Assembly: GCA_009924135.1 (NCBI GenBank)
Contig: RFSE01000006.1
Span: forward strand, 1 to 64,000
Direction: 5' to 3'
Length of the DNA stretch: 64,000 nucleotides
Source: Pseudomonadota bacterium
GTDB lineage: Bacteria > Verrucomicrobiota > Verrucomicrobiia > Limisphaerales > SXTU01
The position numbers were made by a program, and so were the translations under genes. Under the pieces are notes generated by a model. The model had not been told where the DNA came from, did no database searches, and was given only the letters and a program-made list of their open reading frames with translations. This document shows positions 35,568 through 46,051 of this stretch, one piece after another. Every line of letters starts with the position of its first letter. Position 1 is the first letter of the stretch.

Positions 35568-36140
35568 ATGAAACATATTGACGAACCCCGCCTCGAAATC
35601 GACCTCGGCTACCGCTTCCAGTACCTCACGGAATTCATGGGCTTTACCGAGGAAGACATCCAAACCATCCACGGCGGGGCCGCCTTGCTCGCTCCGCTCG
35701 TCCCCGCCCTCGTGGACGCCGTGTACGCCAAGCTCAACGCCTACGACGCCACTTGGCGGCATTTCGTCCCGCGCCAGGACGGCTACGCCGGCGAGATTCC
35801 GGTGAAGCTGGAAGACCTGACGATGGACCATCCGCAAATCCAGTTCCGCAAACAGCACCTGGCCCGTTACCTCGAAAAGCTCGTCACCGCCCCCTACGAC
35901 GGGAAGCTGGTGCAGTACCTCGACTTCGTCGGCAAGATCCACACACCCAAGGCCGGCAACTCCCACATCGTCGTGCCGCTGGTGCAGATGAACGCGCTCA
36001 TGGGCTTCGTCGCCGATGCCGTCAACGCCACCATCCTCGGCTCGGCGCTGCCCGCCGAGGCCAAGACCAAGGCCGTCCGCGCCTTCAGCAAGCTCCTCTG
36101 GCTGCAAAACGACCTCATCAACCGGCACTACGCGAAGTAG
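35568..36140 (+). CDS. Protoglobin-domain protein
   Basis: 190 residues. The globin-coupled-sensor/protoglobin pattern is visible: RFQYLTEFMGFTEEDIQTIHGGAALLAPL at the N-terminus, a candidate proximal His in YLDFVGKIHTPKAGNSH, and VPLVQMNALMGFVADAV. There is no fused output domain, so this is a stand-alone haem protein likely to bind O2, NO or CO. A promoter with an overlapping inverted repeat precedes it, suggesting gas- or redox-responsive control (inference). Confidence 0.82.
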   Translation: MKHIDEPRLEIDLGYRFQYLTEFMGFTEEDIQTIHGGAALLAPLVPALVDAVYAKLNAYDATWRHFVPRQDGYAGEIPVKLEDLTMDHPQIQFRKQHLARYLEKLVTAPYDGKLVQYLDFVGKIHTPKAGNSHIVVPLVQMNALMGFVADAVNATILGSALPAEAKTKAVRAFSKLLWLQNDLINRHYAK

Positions 36141-36555
36141 GCCGGCAGCACGAAGTTGGGGCGGGCCCGAATGTCGAAGCAGTGAGGATAGCCATGATCG
36201 CGCGGGCAAGGCTGCCCGCGCTACGTTCGCACGGCGTTTCAAAACCGCAATCCCCGCTCCCCGTCGGGGGAACCGGTCTGGTGGAGAAGTTCGCGCTTTG
36301 AACCCCTGAACCATGCTGCGCTGGGCGTATTCGCCGCAACTCGATGGCAGCCAGACGGAATTGGTCAGAAAAATAGGGTCAGAAATAGTTCAACTCTGTG
36401 CCTTTCCCATCTTTCTGACCCCATCTTTCTGATCATCTTTGGTTCATGGGGAGGAGAATTGCGCCGCCCGCCCCAGGATTCTCCAGTTGAAAACATCAAT
36501 CCTCCCCGCACTTTGCACTTTGCACTTGGCCCGGCGGCGGGCATAACGCGCCGCC
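36141..36555. other. Intergenic region with repeats
   Basis: Contains CGCGCGGGCAAGGCTGCCCG (about 36200), a repeat with GGTCAGAAAAATAGGGTCAG and inverse CATCTTTCTGACCCCATCTT (36362-36440), and a GCACTTT heptamer array (36508-36529). No coding signal. Confidence 0.65.
36508..36529. repeat. Heptamer repeat (GCACTTT)
   Basis: Three copies of GCACTTT, the last GCACTTG, 27 bases before the lysA start. Confidence 0.8.
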
Positions 36556-37854
36556 ATGCATTCATTTCGCTACGTCGGGAAAGAGTTGAGTTGTGAAGAG
36601 GTCAGCGTCGCGGCGCTCGTAAAAAAGCACGGAACGCCGCTCTACGTCTATTCGCAGGGCACGCTCGAAGACCACTTCGGCAAGCTCCACGCCGCGCTCG
36701 CGCCGCTGGATCACCTGATCTGCTACGCGATGAAGGCCAACTCGAACCAGGCCGTCATGCGCGTGCTCGCCAACGCGGGCGGCGGCTTCGACACCGTCAG
36801 CGAAGGTGAACTCCGCCGCGTCATCGCGGCCGGCGGCGACCCCGCCAAGTGCGTCTTCGCCGGCGTGGGCAAGACCGAGGCCGAAATCGAGTTCGCGCTG
36901 AACGCGGGCATCTACTGCTTCAACTGCGAGTCCGAGCCGGAGTTGCAGCGCATCAACAAGGTCGCCGCGCGCCTCAAGAAAATTGCCCCGGTCGCCGTAC
37001 GCGTGAACCCGAACGTGGACGCCGGCACGCACGCGAAGATCACCACTGGCACCTACGAGAACAAGTTCGGCATCGCCTTCGAAGAGGTCGAGGGCGTGTA
37101 TGCCCGCGCGGCCAAGCTCAAAAACCTCCGCCTGCGCGGCATCCAGACGCACATCGGCTCGCAGCTCACGAGCGTGAAGCCGTTCGAGGCGGCGGTGAAG
37201 AAGCTCCTGCCGCTCGTCACCAAGCTGAAGGCGAAATACAACTTCGAGTTCTTCAGCATCGGCGGCGGCCTGGGCATCATCTACAATCCCGCTCTCGCCA
37301 GCAGCGACACCAAGTGGTGGCAGTCCGCCGCCGCGAAGGACATCCTCACGCCCGCCACCTACGCCGAGCGCCTCGTGCCCCTGCTCAAACCGCTGGGCCT
37401 GCGCATCCTCATCGAACCGGGCCGCTTCATCGTCGGCAATGCCGGCATCCTCGTCACACGCGTCGAGTACGTGAAGAAGACCGGCAAGAAGAACTTCGTG
37501 ATCGTGGACGCCGCGATGAACGACCTCATCCGCCCGGCCTTCTACGACAGCTACCACGAGATCGTCCCGCTCACGAAGAAAAGCGGCGCGACCGTCAGTT
37601 CCGATGTCGTTGGCCCCATCTGCGAAAGCGGTGACTACTTCTGCAAGGACCGTCCGCTGCCGAAGGTCGGCGAAGGCGACTGCCTCGCGCTCCTGAGCGC
37701 CGGGGCCTACGGCTCCGTGATGGGCTCCAACTACAACTCCCGCTCCCTGCCCACGGAGGTGCTGGTCCACGGCAAACAGTCCGCCGTCGTCCGCACCCGC
37801 CAGCAGGTCGAAGCCATCTGGGCCGACGAGAGCGTGGCGGAGTGGTTGAAGTAG
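36556..37854 (+). CDS. lysA: Diaminopimelate decarboxylase
   Basis: 432 residues. PLP-binding lysine in YAMKANSNQAVM, HIGSQLTSVKPF, IGGGLGI, EPGRFIVGNAG and the active-site CESGDYF are all present. It makes L-lysine from meso-diaminopimelate, the last step of the DAP pathway whose early step (asd) is truncated elsewhere in this window. Single gene, no operon partners. Confidence 0.95.
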   Translation: MHSFRYVGKELSCEEVSVAALVKKHGTPLYVYSQGTLEDHFGKLHAALAPLDHLICYAMKANSNQAVMRVLANAGGGFDTVSEGELRRVIAAGGDPAKCVFAGVGKTEAEIEFALNAGIYCFNCESEPELQRINKVAARLKKIAPVAVRVNPNVDAGTHAKITTGTYENKFGIAFEEVEGVYARAAKLKNLRLRGIQTHIGSQLTSVKPFEAAVKKLLPLVTKLKAKYNFEFFSIGGGLGIIYNPALASSDTKWWQSAAAKDILTPATYAERLVPLLKPLGLRILIEPGRFIVGNAGILVTRVEYVKKTGKKNFVIVDAAMNDLIRPAFYDSYHEIVPLTKKSGATVSSDVVGPICESGDYFCKDRPLPKVGEGDCLALLSAGAYGSVMGSNYNSRSLPTEVLVHGKQSAVVRTRQQVEAIWADESVAEWLK

Positions 37855-37869
37855 TTTTTGGACTGCGCC

Positions 37870-38757
37870 GGCAGAGCGTGTGGCAGGCAGGCATCCTGCC
37901 TGCCGTAAAGCCGCGGCTTCCAGCCCGGCGGACCAAAACGTCCGTCCACCCGATCACGCACGCACAACCCCGCGTCCCAGGACTCCTCACGCCTTTCCGG
38001 GCGGCAAGATGCCCGCCCTCTACGGCAGGCAGGATGCCTGCTGCCACAGGCGCGTCTATTTTTCCGAAGCAATCACCTAATCGGGCCGTGACGGGACTGT
38101 GCACGTAGTGAAATGCGGGGACTTGTCACCGCTTTCTCCAGGCGACTTGTCGCCGTCGAAGGCTGCTAACGTTAGAATGAACTCACGGGCCGGCACTCGC
38201 GCGAGCGCCGTGACGCACGTCAACCCGCACGCCAACATGACCTCGACGGCGACAAGTCGCCTGCGGAAAGCGGCGAGAACTCGCCGCACTCCAAAGGGCG
38301 CACGCCCACCCCTGTGGCGGCGGGCATCTTGCCTGCCGTAGAGCCGTGGCTTCCAGCCCGGCGGAACAAGCCGCCCGGCCACCCGATCACGCACGGACAA
38401 CCCCGCGTCGCAGGACACCTCACGCCTTTCCGGGCGGCAAGACGCCCGCCCTCTACGGCAGGCAGGATGCCTGCCGCCACAAGCACGTCTTTTTTCCGAA
38501 GCACCCACCCGATCGGGCTACCACAGGGTTTCGCACATTGTGGAGTGCGGGGACTTGTCCCCGCTTTCCGCAGGCGACTCGTCGCCGTCGAAGGCTGATA
38601 GGAATGGAAAGGCTGCACGGGCTGGCGCTCGCGCGAGCGAAGTGACGCACATCAACCCCACGTCAACATGACCTCGACGGCGACAAGTCGCCTGCGGAAA
38701 GCGGCGAGAACTCGCCGCACTCCAAAGGGCGCACGCCCCACCCCTGTGGCGGAGGCT
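37870..38757. repeat. Tandem duplication of a ~432-bp repeat unit
   Basis: Unit 1 (about 37870-38325) and unit 2 (about 38302-38757) align at an offset of 431-433. Each has GGCAGGATGCCTGC-type hairpins, CCTCACGCCTTTCCGGGCGG, then a large hairpin with arms GCGACTCGTCGCCGTCGA / TCGACGGCGACAAGTCGC. The many small ORFs here are repeat-derived. No gene in 37855-38840. Confidence 0.88.
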
Positions 38758-38840
38758 GGACAACCGGTGGGGTTGGGGACAAGATGCAAGCATCATCTGG
38801 AATGAACGCAATTAGGTGAGGCAAACTAGACGTCTGGCTC

Positions 38841-39521
38841 ATGAAAATGAAATGCCTTCTCGTGGTTCTCACCTTGGCACTTGCGCCGATCGCTCAGGCG
38901 AGGATGAACATGGGGGTGACGGTTCCAGAGCTGTTTGAAAAAGCCCCACTGGTCATCACCGGCGAAGTCACTGCGATTGAGCCGCTGGGTGTCGAAACGA
39001 CGCTGGTTTACCCCACTCTACGTGGTGCAACCTTTCATTGGTTACGTGTCACTCTGGTGGTGAGCACCGTGCTCAAAGGCGCGTTCACCGAGAAATCGAT
39101 CGATGTGGCCATGTTAGCGGTAAAGAAGGCACCAGCAGATGGACTGGATGACCCGCCGCGAATGCTTTCGCCGAGGAAATGGCATAAGTATGTGATGTTT
39201 CTCGCACCGAGTCCGAGGAAGGGTGTTTTCGTTTCGATTGGGGCTCCTTACAACGAAGTGGACGCCATTTTTATCCTGGACCGGCAAGCCAAGCTGACTA
39301 TGTCTTCGGTCGCAGGCCAAAAGGAGCTGGTTTGGGCGTTGATAACCTCTGATGGCGAATTCTCACAAAGCGGTGCGCAGGCCGTTGCACGTAAACTTGC
39401 AACGCAAATTGGCAAGCAGAACTCAAAGCTCATTCTTCCTCTTGAATATCGGGGCGAAACTAACGCTCAGGGGTGGTTTATCGACGTCCCTAAAAGCACG
39501 CCAGAGCCCAGCCGTAAGTGA
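38841..39521 (+). CDS. Secreted protein of unknown function
   Basis: 226 residues. Signal peptide MKMKCLLVVLTLALAPIAQA. Mature part begins RMNMGVTVPELFEKAPLVITGEVTAIEPLG, with WLRVTLVVSTVLKGAFTEKSIDV, suggesting a beta-sandwich. No family recognised. Lower GC than neighbours, and it follows the repeat island. Confidence 0.6.
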   Translation: MKMKCLLVVLTLALAPIAQARMNMGVTVPELFEKAPLVITGEVTAIEPLGVETTLVYPTLRGATFHWLRVTLVVSTVLKGAFTEKSIDVAMLAVKKAPADGLDDPPRMLSPRKWHKYVMFLAPSPRKGVFVSIGAPYNEVDAIFILDRQAKLTMSSVAGQKELVWALITSDGEFSQSGAQAVARKLATQIGKQNSKLILPLEYRGETNAQGWFIDVPKSTPEPSRK

Positions 39522-39609
39522 GGGTTTAGGTAACTCCCTCCGCCTCCCGCGCGTCTGTAGACTCATTGCAACGTCCCTTGATTCCGACATACTGCCTGCA
39601 CCTTCAGCC

Positions 39610-42600
39610 ATGAACTTGCTCCGTTTAACTCGGCCCATCACCACGCGATCCTCAACATTGGCAGGGCGCGGTGTCCTCACCACGCCGCTGAGGCGTCCGA
39701 ACGGTTGGGCGGCGCGCTGGGGACAGACGCGCCCTACCTTGCACGCCTTCCTCGCGCCTATCGCGGTCGCACTCGCACTGCAATTCAGTTCCGCCCCGCT
39801 CCTCGCCGCCCCCGCCGATGACGCGCAGCAGATCCTCCAGGCCGCCGGCGTCAAGGGCGGCCTCGTCGTCCAGCTCGGGTTGGGCGATGCCGCGCTGACC
39901 GCCGCGTTGCGGGCGAACAACAGTTATCAGGTCGTCGCGCTCGACGCGGACACGCAGAAGGTCACCGCCGCGCGTGAGGCGATCTTTGCACAGGGCAAAT
40001 ACGGCCCCGTCAGTGTCGAGCCGTTCACGGGCGCGCGGTTGCCGTTCATTGATAATCTCGTGAACCTCGTCGTCGCCGAGAACCTCGGCAGCGTGCCACA
40101 AGTCGAGGCGCTCCGCGTGCTGGTGCCCAACGGCGTGCTGCTCACCAAGGTCGCCGGCCAGTGGCAGAAGACCGTAAAACCCAAGGACGCCAATCTCGAC
40201 GAATGGACGCACTACTTCTACGACGCGAAGGGCAACGCCACCTCGAAGGACAAGGTCGTCGCGCCCCCCGAGCGGCTCCAGTGGGTCGGCTCGCCGCGCT
40301 GGTCGCGCCACCACGACCGCATGAGCAGCCTCAGCGCACAGGTGTCCTCCGGCGGCCGGCTCTTCTACATCATGGACGAAGGCTCGCGCATCTCCATCCT
40401 ACTCCCGGCCAAGTGGAACCTGATCGCGCGCGACGCCTTCAACGGCACGATCCTCTGGAAGCAGCCCATCGCCTCGTGGAACACGCATCTCTGGCCGCTG
40501 AAGTCCGGCCCCACGCAGCTCACGCGCCGGCTCGTTGGCGATGGCGACCGCGTCTTCGTCACGCTGGGCATCGAGGCGCCCATCAGTTGCCTGGACGGCG
40601 CGACGGGCCAGCCGTTGTTCACCTGCGAAGGCTCGCGCGGCGCGGAGGAATTCGTCGAGGCGAACGGGGTGATCTATGCCCTCATCAATCCGCGTCCGTG
40701 GGTGCTGGAGGAATTCGCCGTGAAGCAGCAGAGCGACCAAAACCGCGTGGTGAACGAGTACAACTGGGATCAGAAGCCGCGCGATCTCGCCGCGTTCGAC
40801 GCGAAGACCGGCAAGCTGCTCTGGCGGAAGGCCGATCAAAAGATCGCGCCCATCACGATCGCCTGTGACGGCGAGCGGCTGGTGTATCACAACGGCGATT
40901 CCATCGTTTGCCTCGATCCCACCAGCGGCGCGCAACGCTGGGCCAGCGAGAAGGCCACGAAGCGTTCACTCTTTGAGTTCAACTACGCACCGCGGGTCGT
41001 TCTCTCCGGCAAGACCATCCTCTACGCCGGCGGCGACGGGGCGCAGCGCGGCGTGGACGCCGAGACGGGCAAGGTGCTCTGGCAGGACACGCATGAGAAG
41101 TCCGGCTACCGTTCGCCCGAGGATTTGATCGTCGCGGGCGGCCTCGTGTGGAACGCCGGCACGCTGCAAGGGAACCAAAAGGGAGAGTTCAAGGGCCGCG
41201 ACCTGCGCACCGGTGAGGTGAAGAAGCAGTTCTCGCCCGACGTGCCGGACGGCACCTACTGGTTCCACCACCGCTGCTACATCGCCAAGGCCACGGAGAA
41301 TTTCCTCATCCCATCCCGCACGGGCATCGAGTACGTGGACATCAACAAGCAACACTGGGACCTCAATCACTGGGTGCGCGGCGCGTGCCTCTACGGCGTG
41401 ATGCCCTGCAACGGCCTCACCTACGCCGGCCCGCACAACTGCGCCTGCTACCCGGAGGCGAAGCTCGACGGCCTGAACGCGATGGCCGGCGGCGCAGGCA
41501 CACCGCACCCCATCCGCGCCGAAGCCACGCGGCTCATCAAGGGACCGGCCTTCAACTCCCCGCTCGAAGCCGAGGCCGACGCGAAGGACTGGCCCACCTA
41601 CCGGCACGACAACAAACGCTCCGGCTACAGCAACCAAGCGTTGTCCGAGGATTTGTCCAAGACCTGGGAACTCAAGCTTGGCGGGCCGCTCTCCACGCTC
41701 ACCATCGCAGCGGGCAAGGTCTTCGTCGCGCAGGTGGACGCGCACACCCTGCACGCACTGGATCACGCCACGGGCCAGCCGGTCTGGCATTTCATCGCCG
41801 GCGGGCGTGTGGATTCCCCGCCGACTTACTGGCAGGGCCGCGTTTACTTCGGCGGCATGGACGGCGTGGTGTATTGCCTCCGCGCGAGCGACGGGGCGCT
41901 GGTCTGGGAGTATCACGCCGCGCCGGGCGACCGCCGGCATTGTGCGTTGGAGCAGTTGGAGAGCGTCTGGCCGGTGCACGGCAGCGTGCTCGTCGAGAAC
42001 GGCCAGGTCAGCCTCGTAGCGGGCCGCAGCGTGTTCCTCGACAACGGCCTGCGGTTCGTGAAACTCGACGCCAAGACCGGCGCGCTGGTCGCGGAGCAGA
42101 CTTACAACCACATCGACCCCGAGACCGGTGGCGACTTTCAGAACCGCCACAAGACGCTCCAAATGCCCGTGGGTTTGAACGACATCCTCAGCAGCGACGG
42201 CAAGTGGACCTACCTCCGCACCCAGAAGATCGCCGCCGACGGCAAACGCGTGGACATCGGGCCCGTGAGCAACAACGCCGTTGAGCAGGGGGCAGCGCAG
42301 AAGGGCGAAGGCGCGCATCTCTTCGCGCCGATGGGCTTCCTCGATGATTCGTGGTTCCACCGCAGCTACTGGGTCTATGGCAAGAGCTTTGCCGGCGGGC
42401 ACAACGGTTACTACCAGGCCGGCAAGTACACGCCGTCCGGCCGCATCCTCGTGCATGATGACAAGAACGTTTATTCCTACGGACGCGAGGCGCAGTATTT
42501 CAAGTGGACCACCACGATGGAGCACCAGCTCATGCGCCAGCCCAAGGAAGCGCCCGACGTAAAACCCGACCTCGGGCAGGGCGGCCCGGCCGGCAAGCAG

Positions 42601-43612
42601 AAGGGCAAGGCTCCCGCCGCCACCGGCGCGCAACCACTCGTCGTCACCTATGCGCAGACCGAGAAGATCAACATCGCCGGCAGGCCCTTCACGCTGGAAA
42701 TCTGGGCGTTGCCGGATGGCAAGGACGGCGTGCTCATCAGCCACGGCGGCCCGCAGAACGGCGCGGGGCTGATCCTGGTGGAAGGAAAACCTGCCTTCGT
42801 CATCAACAGCAGTTCCACCCACGCCCGCGCGTCTGCTTCCGCTCCCTTGCTGGAGGGCTGGCATCACCTCGTCGGCGTGCTTGAGCCGGACAAGACGATG
42901 AAGCTCTACGCGGACGGGCAGATCGTGGCGCAGTCGAAGTCCGAGTTCGTCGCCGCGCAGCCCAAGCAGCCGCTGCGCCTCGGTGGCGATGGCAACAACA
43001 ACCTGGCGGGCGAGACGCTCACCGCACCCTACACCGGCATGATGGACCAGTTCGCGATTTACTCGCGCGCCCTCTCCGGCACCGAGGTGCAGGCCCGGCT
43101 CGCCGATCCCACCGTGAAGACGGACAAGACGATTGTGCTCTTCTCCTCCTTCGACAAGGGCGATGCCCGCGATGAGGCGGGGAACAACCACCGCTGCCGT
43201 CGCGCCGGCGAATCCGGCCCAACCCGGCCAGCCCGCCCCGGCTGCCGCGCAGAAGGGCACCTTCGTGCAAAACGACTGGCAGCGCTACGTCCCCATCATC
43301 ACGCGTGCGATGACCATGGCCGGCAAGACGCTCTTCGTGAGCGGCGCGGAGGATCTCGTGGACGAGGAATACGCCTTCGAGCGCCTTGCCGCGAAGGACA
43401 AGAGCATCCTCCAGCAGCTTCAGGAGCAGGACGACGCCCTCGAAGGCAAACGCGGCGCGATGCTTTGGTCCGTGTCCGTCGAAGACGGCAAGCAAGGTGC
43501 CGGACTGAACCTCGCCAGCCCGCCCGTTTGGGACGGCATGATCGTGGCGCAGGGCCGTCTGTATGTGTCCAGCTTGGATGGAGTGGTGCGGTGTTTTGGG
43601 AAGGGGAAGTAG
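39610..43612 (+). pseudogene. Giant secreted PQQ-propeller/LamG protein, frameshifted near its end
   Basis: Begins MNLLRLTRPITTRSS; the track start at 39352 overlaps the previous gene. After an N-terminal signal-like stretch comes a methyltransferase-like Rossmann segment (VVQLGLGDAALTAALRAN...VVALDADTQKV), then two PQQ-type propeller blocks (DAFNGTILWKQPIA, DAKTGKLLWRKAD, DHATGQPVWHFIAGG), a LamG/concanavalin-like domain (PFTLEIWALPDGKDGVLISH) and a last propeller strand (GRLYVSSLDGVVRCFGKGK). The frame breaks near 43190 (AACCACCGCTGCC); one base less continues as AAVAPANPAQPGQP to 43612. Could be a sequencing error or a real pseudogene. Confidence 0.8.
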
Positions 43613-43893
43613 ATGACAAAGCATCGTGCTTACATTCAGCAATGAATGCATCTGAGCAAATTGCTGCGGCGCTTAGCAGACGGGGTAATCCGTCCGGCAG
43701 CCAACCCGGGTGAATCCGGAAAGCAGGAATACAGGAAGGGGAACCTCCCGATGACCAAATCGCTCTCTTCCTGCTTTCCTGTTTTCCTGATTAGAGCAAT
43801 CTCTCTTCCTGCCTTCCTGCTTTCCTGATTAAAGCAATCTCGGCCCTTGGAATTTTGCTTTGTTTTCGCGCGCCGCTCGTTTTGACTCCCTGC
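43613..43893. repeat. Gene-free spacer with GGAAAGCAGGAA repeats
   Basis: GGAAAGCAGGAATACAGGAA (43719) pairs with two copies of CTTCCTGC..TTTCCTGATTA (43768 and 43807). Same family as 21088-21165. Confidence 0.65.
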
Positions 43894-44943
43894 ATGATTA
43901 CACGTCCGCTCGTTCGCCGGGCCGCTTTGCTGGCCGCCGCGTTTGCCTTTTCCCTCTCGTTGCACGCCCATCCCGCCGCCGAGGCGATGACGGCGGCCGC
44001 AAACAAGTTCCTCGCCACGCTCAAGCCCGAGCAGCTGGCCAAGGCCCACTACGCCGACCTCAAGGCCGATGCCCGGCAGGCCTGGCACTTCATTCCCACC
44101 GAGATGGTCACCTTCGGCCGCAAGGGCCTACCCATGACGGAAATGACCGAGGACCAGCGCAAACTGGCCATGGCCATGCTCCAGTCCGCGATGAGCGAAC
44201 ACGGCTATGAAAAGGCCACCAGCATCATGGGCTTGGAAAGCGTCCTGCGCGAACTCGAGAAGAACGGCAAGGTGGACCGCAACCCCATCAAGTACTTCAT
44301 CAGCGTCTATGGCAAGCCGGACGCCAAGGGCACGTGGGCTTGGCGTTTCGAGGGGCATCACATGTCCCTGAGCTTCACCATCGTGGACGGCAAGGAAGTC
44401 GCCGCCGTGCCTTCCTTCATGGGCACGAACCCCGCCGAAGTCCTCGCTGGACCAAAGAAGGGCCTGCGCGTGCTGGGCGTGGAAGAAGACCTCGGCCGCG
44501 AACTGGTGAAGTCGCTCTCCGCCGATCAGCGCACCACCGCCGTGTATGACAAGACCGCGCCCAAGGACATCATCACCGGGGCCGATCGGGCCGCGAAACG
44601 CCTGTCACCGGACGGCATCGAGTTCGCCAAGCTGAACGCCGCGCAGAAGGACCTGCTTAAGAAGATCGTGGCCGAATATGCCAACCGCGTCCGCTCGGAC
44701 GTGGCGAAGACCGACCTCGCCAAGATCGACCAGGCCGGCTGGGACAAGGTCGCTTTCGCGTGGGCCGGCGGCCTGGACCGTGGCGAGGGTCACTACTACC
44801 GCGTCCAGGGTCCGACCTTCCTGCTCGAGTACGACAACACGCAGAACAACGCGAACCACGTCCACGCCGTCTGGCGCGATTTCACCAACGACTTCGGCGA
44901 AGACCTGCTCAAGAAGCACTACGAGCAGGCGCACAAGAAGTAA
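43894..44943 (+). CDS. Secreted DUF3500 protein
   Basis: 349 residues from MITRPLVRRAALLAAAFAFS with a signal peptide cleaved near LHAHP. DUF3500 signatures: KFLATLKPEQLAKAHY, WHFIPTEM, WAWRFEGHHMSLSFTIVDG, FMGTNPAEV and FLLEYDNTQNNANHVHAVWRDF. The family is secreted and uncharacterised. Length is typical. Confidence 0.88.
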   Translation: MITRPLVRRAALLAAAFAFSLSLHAHPAAEAMTAAANKFLATLKPEQLAKAHYADLKADARQAWHFIPTEMVTFGRKGLPMTEMTEDQRKLAMAMLQSAMSEHGYEKATSIMGLESVLRELEKNGKVDRNPIKYFISVYGKPDAKGTWAWRFEGHHMSLSFTIVDGKEVAAVPSFMGTNPAEVLAGPKKGLRVLGVEEDLGRELVKSLSADQRTTAVYDKTAPKDIITGADRAAKRLSPDGIEFAKLNAAQKDLLKKIVAEYANRVRSDVAKTDLAKIDQAGWDKVAFAWAGGLDRGEGHYYRVQGPTFLLEYDNTQNNANHVHAVWRDFTNDFGEDLLKKHYEQAHKK

Positions 44944-45193
44944 CGCTGGCAAAGCTCCAAAGCCCAAGCTCCAAGCTCCAACGGCTTTCCGACCTCACGC
45001 TCGCACTGCATAGGTGGGCGCTGGGGTAATAACGAATTGCGGTGACGGCGAAGTGGAAACCCACGTCCAAGCCCAGCTTGAAGGCGCAGGCGAATCTTGC
45101 CCCTACCCCTGGAGCGCCGGTCACCGACCCGGCGCGAACCGATCTTAGCCTGAACGCGCCGGATCGGAGATCGGCGCTCCGCACTGCTTCACC
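44944..45193. repeat. Spacer with AGCTCCA heptamers and a 70-bp palindrome
   Basis: Heptamers (AGCTCCA) at 44950-44984. A 70-base imperfect palindrome at 45111-45180 (GGAGCGCCGGTCACCGACCC ... GGATCGGAGATCGGCGCTCC) has a same-length homologue at 62329-62398. Confidence 0.8.
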
Positions 45194-46051
45194 ATGAATC
45201 ATCTGCCATGCCCGTTAATCGCCTTCGTCGCAGCGGGGCTCACCGTCACCGGTGCTGCCGCCGTTGAGTATCCCTACCCCAGTGCCGAGCCGCAAAAGAC
45301 CGGCTGGCCGCTCACTGTAGAAGAGCGCGCTTACGTCGTCGAACGACCCGAATACGACCGCCGACCGGGCCGGGAGGCGAACAAACATTTGCCGCAGTTC
45401 TGGCCCGCCGTGCCCGCCGCCGGTCACTTTGGCGGCGACGCGTGGCTCAAACTCCACGAAGCCCACGTGAAGACCGTACAGGCCCATCAAGGCCCCCTCG
45501 ACGTGCTGCTCGTTGGCGACAGCATCACCATCCAGTGGGCCGATGCGTGGGCCACGCACTTCCCCGGCCTCAAAGCAGTCAATGTTGGCATCGGAGGCGA
45601 CAAGACCCAGAACGTCCTCTGGCGCCTCGACCACGGTGGCGTCGAAGGGCTTCAACCGAAGGCCATCCTGCTCATGATCGGCAACAACAACATGTTCTTC
45701 ACCCCCGAGACCGGCATCGAGGCCGCCGCCAAAGGCATCCAGATGTGTGTGGCCAATCTGCGCGAGAAGTTCCCCGCCGCCGAGGTCATTCTGGCGAAGA
45801 TTCTCCCGGCGCACAGGCCGGGAAACCGCTTCTACGAGGACATCAAAAAGACGAACGCCGCCCTCGGCCCGCTCAAGCTCGACAACGACCCCAAAGTTCA
45901 CGTGCTTGATCTCTGGAGCGATTTCACCAACGCCGACGGCACGCTGAAGGCCCCATTGTTCACTCCCGACAACATCCACCTGAGCAAGGCCGGCTACGCC
46001 ACCTACGCCAGCAAACTCCAGCCGCTTTTAGGCCCGCTGTTGAAGAAATAA
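45194..46051 (+). CDS. Secreted SGNH/GDSL hydrolase (PAF-acetylhydrolase-like)
   Basis: 285 residues with a signal peptide (LTVTGAAA). SGNH blocks in order: VLLVGDSITIQW (catalytic Ser), NVGIGGDKTQN, LLMIGNNN and DNIHLSKAGY (Asp/His). The GIGGDKTQNVLWRL style matches PAF-acetylhydrolase beta/gamma-type esterases, which in PVC bacteria probably deacetylate carbohydrates. Secreted; substrate not known. Confidence 0.88.
   Translation: MNHLPCPLIAFVAAGLTVTGAAAVEYPYPSAEPQKTGWPLTVEERAYVVERPEYDRRPGREANKHLPQFWPAVPAAGHFGGDAWLKLHEAHVKTVQAHQGPLDVLLVGDSITIQWADAWATHFPGLKAVNVGIGGDKTQNVLWRLDHGGVEGLQPKAILLMIGNNNMFFTPETGIEAAAKGIQMCVANLREKFPAAEVILAKILPAHRPGNRFYEDIKKTNAALGPLKLDNDPKVHVLDLWSDFTNADGTLKAPLFTPDNIHLSKAGYATYASKLQPLLGPLLKK

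Noticed and set aside
37842-38650. Several 60-140-residue ORFs in the repeat island
   Set aside because: All follow the repeat units, appear on both strands and contain repeat-derived residues such as RRACGGRHPACRRGRASCRP.
37870-38757. CRISPR array
   Set aside because: Only two large units at 432-bp spacing, no short regular direct repeats with unique spacers and no cas genes.
39352-39609. N-terminal extension of the PQQ protein
   Set aside because: Overlaps the end of the 226-residue gene in another frame; a plausible start lies at 39610.
40966-43260. 764-residue antisense ORF over the PQQ protein
   Set aside because: Shadow frame; the plus strand carries repeated PQQ-blade motifs.
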